Source of the DNA: DATKZM01 sp035527975
Lineage (GTDB): Bacteria; Pseudomonadota; Alphaproteobacteria; JAPULJ01
Direction of reading: 5' to 3'
Assembly: GCA_035527975.1 (NCBI GenBank)
Contig: DATKZM010000059.1
Coordinates: 1-64,000, forward strand
DNA length: 64,000 nt
Position numbers and translations under genes: made by a program. Position 1 is the first letter of the stretch. Each line of letters begins with the position of its first letter. Below the pieces are notes generated by a model. It was not told where the DNA came from and made no database searches. It worked only from the letters and a program-made list of their open reading frames with translations. This document shows positions 44,543-53,721 of this stretch, in pieces.

Positions 44543-44989
44543 CTAGCCGCGCTTCCGCCCGGCAAGCTCCAGCGCGGCTTCCAACGCCAGCAAGTAGGAT
44601 TTCACCCCGAAGCCGGCGATCACGCCGGCCGCCGCCTCGCCGGGGATCGAATGGATACCGCGCGCGCCGTTATTACTGACATGCACTTCGATGTAAGGCA
44701 GCCTCGGCGCCACGGCGCGCAGGCAGTCGCGCATGGCGTAGCCGGCATAGGTCATCCCCGCCGGGTTCATCACCAGCACATCGGCGCCCTCATCGAGCGC
44801 CTGATAGATGCGGCCGACCGCCTCGCCCTCGATATGGGTATAGAAAATGTCGAGCGTGTAGCCGTGCTGCTTGGCATGCGCTGTGACCATCGCGTCGAGC
44901 TCGGCGGCCGTCGTAGTGCCATAGATCTCGGGCTCGCGCTGGCCGAGATAGCTCATATTCGGGCCCTGGATCAGGAGAATGCGGGTCAT
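44543..44989 (-). CDS. Divergent type II 3-dehydroquinate dehydratase-like protein
   Basis: The 148-residue protein starting at 44989 has the type II DHQase fold: ILLIQGPNMSYLGQREPEIYG with catalytic Arg18 and Tyr23, VMNPAGMTYAGYAMRD with Asn75, and IEVHVSNNGARG with the catalytic His103. The usual THTS motif is TYAG here, so the conserved substrate-binding His is Tyr81. The NxHAR segment is NNGAR. It lies 29 bp after odhB, last in the TCA operon. It may be a paralogue with another substrate; the housekeeping aroQ is normally next to accB. Confidence 0.7.
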   Translation of the reverse strand: MTRILLIQGPNMSYLGQREPEIYGTTTAAELDAMVTAHAKQHGYTLDIFYTHIEGEAVGRIYQALDEGADVLVMNPAGMTYAGYAMRDCLRAVAPRLPYIEVHVSNNGARGIHSIPGEAAAGVIAGFGVKSYLLALEAALELAGRKRG

Positions 44990-45018
44990 GGTCCTAGTCG
45001 CCTCCGCGCGGGGCAGGC

Positions 45019-46599
45019 TCACATATCGAGCAGAATGCGTTGTGGGTCCTCGATCGCTTCCTTGACGCGCACCAGGAAGGTCACCGCCTCGCGGCCGTCG
45101 ACGATGCGGTGATCGTAGGACATCGCCAGATACATCATCGGCCGCACTTCCACCTTGTCGCCCACCGCCATGGGCCGTGGCTGGATCTTGTGCATGCCGA
45201 GGATACCCGATTGCGGGGGATTCAAAATCGGCGTCGACATCAGCGAGCCATAGATGCCGCCATTGGTGATGGTGTAGGTGCCGCCAGTCAGCTCGTCCAT
45301 GGTCAGCTTGCCGTCGCGCGCACGCAAGCCAAGATCGGTGATCGTCGCTTCGATCTCGGCAAAAGATTTCTTGTCGACGTCGCGCACCACGGGCACGACG
45401 AGGCCCTGCTCGGTGCCGACCGCGACGCCGATGTCGTAGTAATTCTTGTAGATGATTTCGTCGCCCTCGATCTGGGCGTTGACCGCCGGCAATTCCTTTA
45501 GCGCAAGCACACAGGCCTTGGCAAAGAACGACATGAAGCCGAGTTTGGTGCCGTGCTTTTTCTCGAAGGTTTCCTTGTAGCGGCTGCGCAGCTCCATCAC
45601 CGCGCCCATGTCGACCTCGTTGAAGGTCGTCAGCATCGCCGCCGTGTTCTGCGCTTCCTTGAGGCGCTCGGCGATGCGTTGGCGCAGGCGGGTCATCCGC
45701 ACACGCTCCTCGCCTCGCGAATCCGGGCCGCGCGCATCGGGAGCGAAGGGGACTGACGGTGCAGCCGGCTTCGCTGCTGGTGCGGTCGCAGGAGCAGGAG
45801 CGGAAGCCGCCGCCCCGCCCTTTTCGATGAAGGCGAGCACATCGCCCTTGGTGAGCCGTCCGCCCTTGCCGGTTGCGGCGATCTGGGCCGGATCGAGGCC
45901 GTGTTCGGCGACCAGCTTCTGCACCGAAGGCGGCATCGGCATGACATCGTCGCCGGAGGTTTGCGCCGGAACAGGCGCCGCGGCCTTTGCCTCCGGCGCC
46001 TTTGCCATGGCGGCAACGGCGCCCGCCGCGAGCTTGCCCAGAAGCGCACCGACCTCGACCGTCGCGCCTTCCTCGGCGGTAATTTCGGCCAAGGTTCCGG
46101 CCGCCGGTGCGTTCACCTCGAGCGTTACCTTGTCGGTCTCAAGTTCCAGCAGCGCCTCGTCCTCATTGACCGCCTCGCCGACCGCCTTGAACCACTTGGC
46201 GACCGTGGCTTCTGTAACCGATTCGCCCAGTGTCGGCACAACGACCGAGACCGCCTCGCCCGAAGACGCGGCGGCCGTAGCCGGCGCGGTGGCCGGTGCA
46301 TCGCCGCCGTTGCTCTTGGCGGCGGGGGTTCCTCCGTTTGACTTTGGTTTTGCCGACGTGCCGTTCTCGTCTATGCGTCCAAGCAGGGCGCCGACCTCGA
46401 CTTCGGCTCCTTCATTGGCAAGGATCTCGCTCAGCACGCCGGCAGAGGCGGCGTTCACCTCCAACGTCACCTTGTCGGTCTCGAGTTCGAGCAACGGCTC
46501 GTCGGCGGCGACCGCCTCTCCGACGGCCTTGAACCATTTCGCCACCGTTGCCTCGGTGACCGATTCGCCCAATGTGGGGACGAGAATTTCGAGGGCCAT
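45019..46599 (-). CDS. odhB: Dihydrolipoyllysine succinyltransferase (E2o) with two lipoyl domains
   Basis: The 526-residue E2 subunit of 2-oxoglutarate dehydrogenase has two nearly identical lipoyl domains (residues 1-78 with Lys43, and 119-195 with Lys159, both in ETDKVTLEV). A peripheral-subunit-binding domain (VQKLVAEHGLDPAQIAATGK) and the acyltransferase core ending in MYLAMSYDHRIVDGREAV follow. Most E2o proteins have one lipoyl domain. The E. coli name is sucB. It lies 50 bp after sucA. Confidence 0.95.
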   Translation of the reverse strand: MALEILVPTLGESVTEATVAKWFKAVGEAVAADEPLLELETDKVTLEVNAASAGVLSEILANEGAEVEVGALLGRIDENGTSAKPKSNGGTPAAKSNGGDAPATAPATAAASSGEAVSVVVPTLGESVTEATVAKWFKAVGEAVNEDEALLELETDKVTLEVNAPAAGTLAEITAEEGATVEVGALLGKLAAGAVAAMAKAPEAKAAAPVPAQTSGDDVMPMPPSVQKLVAEHGLDPAQIAATGKGGRLTKGDVLAFIEKGGAAASAPAPATAPAAKPAAPSVPFAPDARGPDSRGEERVRMTRLRQRIAERLKEAQNTAAMLTTFNEVDMGAVMELRSRYKETFEKKHGTKLGFMSFFAKACVLALKELPAVNAQIEGDEIIYKNYYDIGVAVGTEQGLVVPVVRDVDKKSFAEIEATITDLGLRARDGKLTMDELTGGTYTITNGGIYGSLMSTPILNPPQSGILGMHKIQPRPMAVGDKVEVRPMMYLAMSYDHRIVDGREAVTFLVRVKEAIEDPQRILLDM

Positions 46600-46649
46600 C
46601 GTGTGGCCTCCTTAGCTAGCGTTAGCGGCGGCGCCCAATCATTTGTGGG

Positions 46650-49562
46650 TCAGTCATGGGTCAACGCCGCATCGACCAGCGCCTTTTGCTCGCGTTGATG
46701 CCGGGCAAAGAGCCCGGTCGCCGGCGAGGCGGCTTCGGACCGCCCGACATAGATCGGCCGAGAGACTTGGTGTCCGAGCGAACCCAGCACCGCTTCGATT
46801 TTGCGGTCGACGAAGTTCCAGGCGCCCATGTTCTCCGGCTCTTCCTGACACCACACCACCGATTTTGCCGCCATGAAGCGCCCCAATTCGTCGGTCAGCG
46901 CCTCATAGGGGAACGAGTAAAGCTGCTCCAGGCGCAGGATGTAGACATCCTTGATGCCGCGCTTCTGGCGCTCCTCGTGGAGATCGTAATAGACCTTGCC
47001 CGTGCATAGGACGACGCGCTTGATCTTGTCGTCGGCCGCCACCGTGCCGTCGTCCCACAGAACCCGGTGAAACGACGTGCCCTCGGCCATATCCCCAAGC
47101 TTGGAGACCGCGAGCTTGTGGCGCAGCAGCGACTTCGGCGTCATGATGATCAGCGGCTTGCGATACTTCCGGCGCACCTGGCGGCGCAGAATGTGGAAGT
47201 AGCTGGCCGGCGTGGAGCAATTGGCGACCTGAATATTATCCTCGCCGCAGAGCTGCAGGAAACGCTCGGGCCGCGCGGAGGAATGCTCCGGGCCCTGGCC
47301 CTCGTAGCCATGGGGCAGCAGCATGACGAGGCCCGACAGCCGCAGCCACTTCGATTCGCCCGAGGCGATGAACTGGTCGATGATGATCTGGGCGCCGTTC
47401 ACGAAGTCGCCGAACTGGGCCTCCCACATCACCAGCGCGTGCGGCTCGGCGAGCGAGTAGCCGTACTCGAAACCCAGTACCGATAGCTCGGCAAGCGGGC
47501 TGTCGATGATTTCAAGATCGGCCTGATCGGGCGCCAGATTGGCCAGCGGCGTGTATTTGGCTTCGTTTTTCTGGTCGGTCAGCACGGCATGGCGCTGCGA
47601 GAAGGTGCCGCGTTGGCAGTCCTGGCCGGAAAGCCGGATCGGGGTGCCCTCCGCCAGCAGCGAGCCGAACGCCAATGCCTCGGCGGTCGCCCAGTCGATA
47701 CCGTCGCCGGCCTCGACACGCGCGCGCTTGGCCTTGAACTGACGGATGATCTTGGGGTTGGCGGTGAAGTCGTCCGGGATCGCCGTGATCTTTTCGCCGA
47801 TTGATTTCAGTGTCTTGCTCGGCACCGCCGTTTCGCCGCGAATATACTCGCCGCGCTTGGCTTCCAGCCCGGTCCAGGCGCCTTCCAGCCAGTCGGCCTT
47901 GTTGGGCTTGTAGGACGACGCGGCCTCGAAGTCGGTTTCGAGTTGATCGTGAATATGAGCGACGACGCCGTCGGCTTCCTCCTTGGTGACCACGCCCTCG
48001 GCGATGAGCTGGTCGGCGTAAATCGACCGTACCGTTGGATGCTGGGCGATCTTGGCGTACATCAAGGGCTGTGTGAACGCGGGCTCGTCGCCCTCGTTGT
48101 GGCCGAAACGGCGATAGCAGAACATGTCGATCACCGCGTCCGACTTGAATTCCTGGCGGAACTCGATGGCGATGCGCGCGGCATGCACGACCGCCTCGGG
48201 ATCGTCGCCGTTCACATGCAGGATCGGCGCCTGAATGATCTTGGCCATTTCCGAGCAATAGGGACCGGATCGCGAGAACACCGGATTGGTGGTGAAGCCG
48301 ATCTGGTTGTTGACGATCACGTGGATCGTGCCGCCGGTCTGGTAGTCGGTGAGCTCGGACAGATCGAGCGTCTCGGCGACCAACCCTTGGCCGGCGAAAG
48401 CCGCATCGCCGTGCATCATCAGGCCCATCACTTTCGTACGCCCACCCTTGCCGAGCTGGGTCTGCTTGGCCCGGACCTTGCCCAGCACCACCGGATCGAC
48501 CGCTTCCAGATGCGAGGGGTTGGCGGTCAGCGACAGATGCACCGCATTGCCATCGAAGGCACGGTCCGAGGATGTACCCAGGTGGTACTTCACATCGCCC
48601 GAGCCCTGGACGTCCTCGGGATTGGCCGAGGCGCCTTGGAACTCGGAGAAGATCGCCTGGTAGGGCTTGCTCATCGTGTTGGCCAGCACGTTGAGGCGCC
48701 CGCGATGGGGCATGCCGATGACGATCTCCTCGATACCGAGCTGGCCGCCGCGCTTGATGATCTGTTCCAGCGCCGGTATCAGCGCCTCACCGCCGTCGAG
48801 CCCGAACCGCTTGGTGCCGGTGTGCTTCTTGTCGAGGAAGTTCTCGAACGCCTCGGACGCAGTCAGGCGCTCCAGGATGGCGCGCTTGCCGGTATTGGTG
48901 AATTCAGTGTGATTGTGCTTCGACTCGATCCGTTCCTGGATCCAGGCCTTCTTGCCCGGGTCCTGGATATGCATGTACTCCACGCCGATATTGCCGCAAT
49001 AGGTCTCGCGCACCGCCGCCACGATCACGCGCAGGGGCGCAGACTCAAGACCGAGCACGTTGTCGATAAAAATCTCGCGGCCGAGGTCGGCATCGGTGAA
49101 GCCATAGCTTTTGTAGTCGAGCTCGGGATGCGGCTCGCGCTTAGCCAACCCCAGCGGGTCGAGGTTCGCCTCCAAATGCCCGCGCACGCGGTAGGCGCGG
49201 ATCATCATCAGCGCCCGGATCGAATCGGTGGTCGCCGCACGCACATCCGCGTCAGTGATCGAAGGTGCGCCGGATGCCGGCGGTATCGCCGGCGCAGCCG
49301 CGGCCGCGGCGCCATTGCTGCCGTTTCCGCCAAGGCCCCCGTTGGCGCCGCCATTGCCGATCACGCTGGTGCGGCGCGGCGCCCAGCTTGCCCCGGCATA
49401 GTCCATCAGCGCGGCCCGCGCATCGTCGCCCAGCCCGCCGAAAAACACCGACCAGCTTGCATCCACGCTGCCGGGGTCGGCGAGGAACTTGGCATAAAGC
49501 TCGGCGACGAAAGGCGCGTTTGGGCCGGACAGGAAGGAGGTCGCGTCCAGGCGATGAACCAT
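46650..49562 (-). CDS. sucA: 2-oxoglutarate dehydrogenase E1 component
   Basis: The 970-residue thiamine-diphosphate enzyme contains the small N-terminal E2-binding segment (FLSGPNAPFVAELYAKFLAD), GMPHRGRLNVLANT, GDAAFAGQGLVAETL (ThDP-binding) and GHNEGDEPAFTQPLMY. It is complete, with SRPIYVGRSEAASPATG near the C-terminus. It lies between sucD and odhB in the classic alphaproteobacterial TCA operon. Confidence 0.97.
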   Translation of the reverse strand: MVHRLDATSFLSGPNAPFVAELYAKFLADPGSVDASWSVFFGGLGDDARAALMDYAGASWAPRRTSVIGNGGANGGLGGNGSNGAAAAAAPAIPPASGAPSITDADVRAATTDSIRALMMIRAYRVRGHLEANLDPLGLAKREPHPELDYKSYGFTDADLGREIFIDNVLGLESAPLRVIVAAVRETYCGNIGVEYMHIQDPGKKAWIQERIESKHNHTEFTNTGKRAILERLTASEAFENFLDKKHTGTKRFGLDGGEALIPALEQIIKRGGQLGIEEIVIGMPHRGRLNVLANTMSKPYQAIFSEFQGASANPEDVQGSGDVKYHLGTSSDRAFDGNAVHLSLTANPSHLEAVDPVVLGKVRAKQTQLGKGGRTKVMGLMMHGDAAFAGQGLVAETLDLSELTDYQTGGTIHVIVNNQIGFTTNPVFSRSGPYCSEMAKIIQAPILHVNGDDPEAVVHAARIAIEFRQEFKSDAVIDMFCYRRFGHNEGDEPAFTQPLMYAKIAQHPTVRSIYADQLIAEGVVTKEEADGVVAHIHDQLETDFEAASSYKPNKADWLEGAWTGLEAKRGEYIRGETAVPSKTLKSIGEKITAIPDDFTANPKIIRQFKAKRARVEAGDGIDWATAEALAFGSLLAEGTPIRLSGQDCQRGTFSQRHAVLTDQKNEAKYTPLANLAPDQADLEIIDSPLAELSVLGFEYGYSLAEPHALVMWEAQFGDFVNGAQIIIDQFIASGESKWLRLSGLVMLLPHGYEGQGPEHSSARPERFLQLCGEDNIQVANCSTPASYFHILRRQVRRKYRKPLIIMTPKSLLRHKLAVSKLGDMAEGTSFHRVLWDDGTVAADDKIKRVVLCTGKVYYDLHEERQKRGIKDVYILRLEQLYSFPYEALTDELGRFMAAKSVVWCQEEPENMGAWNFVDRKIEAVLGSLGHQVSRPIYVGRSEAASPATGLFARHQREQKALVDAALTHD

Positions 49563-49669
49563 GAGGCAGACTCGTTTATTGACGCGCGACGAGATACCCG
49601 CCGCAGCCGGTTCCAGATTGAGGTGTCCAGTACGGTATCTAAGCGCTCAAACGCCTAGCACAATCATGG

Positions 49670-50545
49670 TTAATGCTTAATGACTTTCAGCATCGTCTGG
49701 CCCAGCGACGCAGGCGAATCGGAGACCGCGATGCCGGCGCTTTTCATGGCCTCGATCTTGGACTCCGCCGTGCCCTGGCCACCGGAAATAATCGCGCCCG
49801 CATGACCCATGCGGCGGCCCGGCGGGGCGGTCACGCCCGCTATGAAGCCGACAATCGGCTTCTTGGTCTTAGACTTCTTGATGAACTCGGCGGCCTCTTC
49901 CTCGGCGGTGCCGCCGATCTCACCGATCATGACGATGCCTTGGGTCGCCTCGTCGCCAAGAAAGAGATCGAGACAGTCGATGAAATTGGTGCCGTTGACC
50001 GGATCGCCGCCGATACCGATGCACGTCGTCTGGCCCAGACCGGCTGCCGTCGTCTGGGCCACCGCCTCGTAAGTCAGCGTGCCCGAGCGCGAGACGATGC
50101 CGATGGCGCCGCGTTTGTGGATGTGCCCGGGCATGATGCCGATCTTGCAGGCCTCTGGCGTGATGACCCCGGGACAGTTGGGGCCGACCAGCCGCGTTTT
50201 GCCACCATCGAGCGCGCGTTTCACGCCCACCATGTCGAGCACCGGAATACCCTCGGTGATGCAGACGACCAGCGCGACGCCCGCATCGATCGCCTCCAGG
50301 ATGGCATCGGCGGCGAACGGCGGCGGCACATAGATCACGCTTGCGCTCGCGCCGGTCTTGTCCACCGCCTCGGCAACCGTGTCGAAGACCGGCAGATCGA
50401 GATGGATGGCGCCGCCTTTGCCGGGCGTCACGCCGCCGACCATCTTGGTGCCGTAGGCGATTGCCTGCTCGGAATGGAACGTGCCTTGCGAGCCGGTGAA
50501 GCCCTGGCAGATGACTTTGGTATTCTCGTCGACCAGGACCGCCAT
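49670..50545 (-). CDS. sucD: Succinyl-CoA synthetase alpha subunit
   Basis: The 291-residue subunit has the CoA-binding N-terminus (VICQGFTGSQGTFHSEQAI) and the phosphorylated-His region HAGAIISGGQGTAESKIEA. GNCPGVITPEACKIGIMPGH-like segments are present (NCPGVITPE). Start chosen at the ATG whose A overlaps the sucC stop (TGATG); a GTG one codon earlier is possible. Confidence 0.97.
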   Translation of the reverse strand: MAVLVDENTKVICQGFTGSQGTFHSEQAIAYGTKMVGGVTPGKGGAIHLDLPVFDTVAEAVDKTGASASVIYVPPPFAADAILEAIDAGVALVVCITEGIPVLDMVGVKRALDGGKTRLVGPNCPGVITPEACKIGIMPGHIHKRGAIGIVSRSGTLTYEAVAQTTAAGLGQTTCIGIGGDPVNGTNFIDCLDLFLGDEATQGIVMIGEIGGTAEEEAAEFIKKSKTKKPIVGFIAGVTAPPGRRMGHAGAIISGGQGTAESKIEAMKSAGIAVSDSPASLGQTMLKVIKH

Positions 50546-51741
50546 CACGCCGCCTCCTTCACGGCTTTGACAATTTTTTCCGCGGCATCCCCCAGATCGT
50601 CGCCGGAGACGATCGGCAGCCCCGATTCGGCGAGGATCTTCTTGCCAAGCTCGACATTGGTGCCTTCCAGGCGCACCACCAGGGGCACGTGCAGGCTGAC
50701 CTCGCGCGCCGCCGCGACCACGCCTTCGGCGATCACATCGCAGCGCATGATGCCACCGAAGATGTTGACCAGGATGCCCTCGACGTTGGGATCGGAGAGG
50801 ATGATCTTGAATGCCGTGGTCACGCGTTCCTTGGTGGCGCCGCCGCCGACATCGAGGAAGTTGGCCGGATCGCCGCCATAGAGCTTGATGATGTCCATCG
50901 TCGCCATGGCGAGGCCCGCGCCGTTGACCATGCAGCCGATCGAGCCGTCGAGCTTGATATAGTTGAGCTCGTGCTTTGCCGCTTCGGTCTCGGACGGGTC
51001 TTCCTCGTCCTCGTCGCGCAGCTCGGCGAGGTTCTCGTGGCGGTAAAGCGCGTTGTCGTCGAAGTTCATCTTGGCATCGAGCGCCAACACCTCGCCTGCA
51101 CCGGTGACGACCAGCGGGTTGATTTCGACCATGCTCGCGTCGAGCCCGATGAACGCCTTGTACATGGCGGCAAGGAACTTGATGCAGGATTTGACCTGAT
51201 CGCCCTCCAGCCCGAGGCCGTAGGCGATGCGCCGCGCATAAAATCCCTGCATGCCGACCGCCGGGTCGATCGCCACCTTGACGATCTTTTCCGGATGCTT
51301 GGCGGCAACCTCCTCGATCTCCATGCCGCCTTCGGTCGAGGCCATGATGGTGACGCGCGAACTTCCCCGGTCGACCAGCAGCGAGAGGTACAGCTCGCGG
51401 GCGATGTCGCAGCCATCCTCGACATAGATGCGCTTGACTTCCTTGCCCGCCGGGCCGGTCTGCTTGGTCACCAGCACATGGCCGAGCATGGCCTGCGCGC
51501 TCTCCTTCACATCGGCCAATGATTTGACCACCCGAACACCGCCCTTGCCGCCCGGATCGTCCTTGAAGCGCCCCGCGCCGCGCCCCCCGGCATGGATCTG
51601 AGACTTCACCACCCAGACCGGTCCGCCCAGCTCCTTGGCCACCTTCCCGGCCTCCGCCGGCGTGTAGGCGACCCCGCCCCTGGGCACGGCAACGCCGTAC
51701 GAGCGCAGCAGCTCCTTGGCCTGGTATTCATGGATGTTCAT
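50545..51741 (-). CDS. sucC: Succinyl-CoA synthetase beta subunit
   Basis: The 398-residue ADP-forming subunit begins MNIHEYQAKELLRSYGV (ATP-grasp) and contains KSQIHAGGRGAGRFKD, INPLVVTGAGEVLALDAKM and the power-helix region VNIFGGIMRCDVIAEGVV. It is one base apart from sucD and downstream of mdh. Confidence 0.98.
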   Translation of the reverse strand: MNIHEYQAKELLRSYGVAVPRGGVAYTPAEAGKVAKELGGPVWVVKSQIHAGGRGAGRFKDDPGGKGGVRVVKSLADVKESAQAMLGHVLVTKQTGPAGKEVKRIYVEDGCDIARELYLSLLVDRGSSRVTIMASTEGGMEIEEVAAKHPEKIVKVAIDPAVGMQGFYARRIAYGLGLEGDQVKSCIKFLAAMYKAFIGLDASMVEINPLVVTGAGEVLALDAKMNFDDNALYRHENLAELRDEDEEDPSETEAAKHELNYIKLDGSIGCMVNGAGLAMATMDIIKLYGGDPANFLDVGGGATKERVTTAFKIILSDPNVEGILVNIFGGIMRCDVIAEGVVAAAREVSLHVPLVVRLEGTNVELGKKILAESGLPIVSGDDLGDAAEKIVKAVKEAA

Positions 51742-51792
51742 GCAGCGAATTCCCGGAATGGCGGATAAGGCGGCGCCCGCTCAGATCATGGC

Positions 51793-52743
51793 TCAGATCA
51801 TGCCCTTGGCGGCGTCGACGAGGCCCTTCACGGCCGCGACCGAAGCATCGAACTGCTGCTTTTCATCCGGCTCGAGCTCGATCTCGACGATGCGCTCGAC
51901 CCCGCCCGCACCGAGCACGACAGGCACGCCGACATACATGTCCTTGACCCCGAACTGGCCGTCGAGCCAGGCGGCGCACGGCATCACGCGCTTCTTGTCC
52001 CGCAGGAATGCTTCCGCCATCGCGATGCCCGCGGAGGCCGGCGCGTAGAACGCCGAGCCGGTCTTCAAGAGCCCGACGATCTCAGCGCCGCCGTCGCGGG
52101 TGCGCTGGATGATCTCTTCGAGTTTGGCTTGCGTGGTCCAGCCCATCTTCACCAGATCAGGCAGCGGAATGCCGGCAACCGTCGAGTAGCGCGGCAGCGG
52201 CACCATCGTATCGCCATGTCCGCCGAGCACGAAGGCGGTCACGTCCTCGACCGAAACACCGAATTCCTCAGCCAGGAAGTAGCTGAACCGCGCGCTGTCG
52301 AGCACGCCGGCCATACCGACCACCATGTGATGGGGCAAGCCGGTCACCTCGCGCAGCACCCAGACCATGGCGTCAAGCGGGTTGGTGATGCAGATCACGA
52401 AGGCGCCCGGCGCGTGCTTGACGATGCCCTCGCCCACGGCCTTCATGACCTTGGTGTTGATGCCGATGAGATCGTCGCGGCTCATGCCGGGTTTACGCGG
52501 CACGCCCGCGGTCACGATGATTACATCAGCGCCTTCGATCGCCGAATAGTCGCTGGCGCCAAGGAATTTGGCATCAAAGCCTTCGACCGGAGTGGCCTCG
52601 GCGATATCGAGTGCCTTGCCTTGCGGAACGCCGTCGACGATGTCGAACAGCACGACGTCGCCGAGTTCTTTCAATCCGGCGAGCATCGCCAGCGTGCCGC
52701 CGATCTGGCCGGCGCCGATGAGCGCGATTTTGTTCCTTGCCAT
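51793..52743 (-). CDS. mdh: Malate dehydrogenase
   Basis: The 316-residue LDH-like NAD-dependent malate dehydrogenase starts MARNKIALIGAGQIGGTLA (Rossmann loop), contains GVPRKPGMSRDDL (substrate-binding Arg), ITNPLDAMVWV and the catalytic His in GGHGDTMVPL. A GGGGGAGATC ribosome site sits just upstream of 52743. It leads the mdh-sucCDA-odhB operon. Confidence 0.98.
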   Translation of the reverse strand: MARNKIALIGAGQIGGTLAMLAGLKELGDVVLFDIVDGVPQGKALDIAEATPVEGFDAKFLGASDYSAIEGADVIIVTAGVPRKPGMSRDDLIGINTKVMKAVGEGIVKHAPGAFVICITNPLDAMVWVLREVTGLPHHMVVGMAGVLDSARFSYFLAEEFGVSVEDVTAFVLGGHGDTMVPLPRYSTVAGIPLPDLVKMGWTTQAKLEEIIQRTRDGGAEIVGLLKTGSAFYAPASAGIAMAEAFLRDKKRVMPCAAWLDGQFGVKDMYVGVPVVLGAGGVERIVEIELEPDEKQQFDASVAAVKGLVDAAKGMI

Positions 52744-53002
52744 TGATCTCCCCCGAGAGGCGCGGGGCGCCGAAAGGCTTGCGAATTCCCGCGTATTCAC
52801 GGCCGGCATCCCGTGCCGACCGCGTCGCGCGTACCTAGCGCGATTTGGGGGGAGGAGCAAGGGGTGGGGGTTGGAGCAATACCGGGGATAAGGTGATGTG
52901 ACGAACCGCGATCATTGCGGATGTCCAGCGATTGCATGCGGTCGCGCCGCCGCTTAAGCTTCCGGCCCACGAAACCTCCCAGCACAATCGAAGCACGCCC
53001 CC

Positions 53003-53641
53003 ATGTTCTACCGCCCCCAGGACGGCCACGGACTGCCGCACAATCCGTTCAACGCGATCGTGGCGCCGCGGCCGATCGGCTGGATCTCTTCGCTGGCGGC
53101 CGACGGCACCGTGAACCTCGCGCCCTATTCCTTTTTCAATGCGGTCTCCTATTCGCCGCCGCAGGTGATCTTCTCCGGCGGGCCCGGTGCGGGCAAAAAA
53201 AAGGACGCCGCGCCGCGCAAGGACAGCGTCGCCAATGTCGAGGCGACCGGCGAGTTCGTCGCCAACATCGCCACCTGGGAGCTGCGCGAGGCGATGAACA
53301 GGAGCTCGATCGAGAGCCCGCCCGACCATGACGAGTTCGAATACGCCGGGCTCACCAAAGCGCCCTCCGAGCTCGTCAAGCCGCCGCGCGTCAAGGAAAG
53401 CCCGATCCACCTCGAATGCAAATACCTGCAGAGCGTGCGCCTGAAAGAACTGCCCGACTACCATCCCAACATCATGGTGGTCGCCGAGGTGATCGGCATC
53501 CATATCGACGAGGCGGTGCTGACCGACGGCCTGATCGATCCGCGCAAGCTGAAGGCGATCGCCCGGCTCGGCTATATGGATTACGCGTTGGTCGACGACT
53601 TCTTCACGATGCGCCGCCCACGCTGGCCCGAAGACGCCTGA
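53003..53641 (+). CDS. Flavin reductase family protein
   Basis: The 212-residue flavin-binding split-barrel protein has PRPIGWISSLAADGTVNLAP and YSFFNAVSYSPPQVIFSG, typical of flavoprotein oxidoreductases or flavin reductases that bind FMN. The insertion KKKDAAPRKD is a family feature (KDT-like loop). Partner oxygenase not seen. It is divergent from mdh. Confidence 0.87.
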   Translation: MFYRPQDGHGLPHNPFNAIVAPRPIGWISSLAADGTVNLAPYSFFNAVSYSPPQVIFSGGPGAGKKKDAAPRKDSVANVEATGEFVANIATWELREAMNRSSIESPPDHDEFEYAGLTKAPSELVKPPRVKESPIHLECKYLQSVRLKELPDYHPNIMVVAEVIGIHIDEAVLTDGLIDPRKLKAIARLGYMDYALVDDFFTMRRPRWPEDA

Positions 53642-53721
53642 GCGCCCGGCCCGCTTCCTGCAGACAGACGTGCATTTGCATCAGGTGGCGGGTTATACCA
53701 AATCTCAGTGATATTAGTCCT

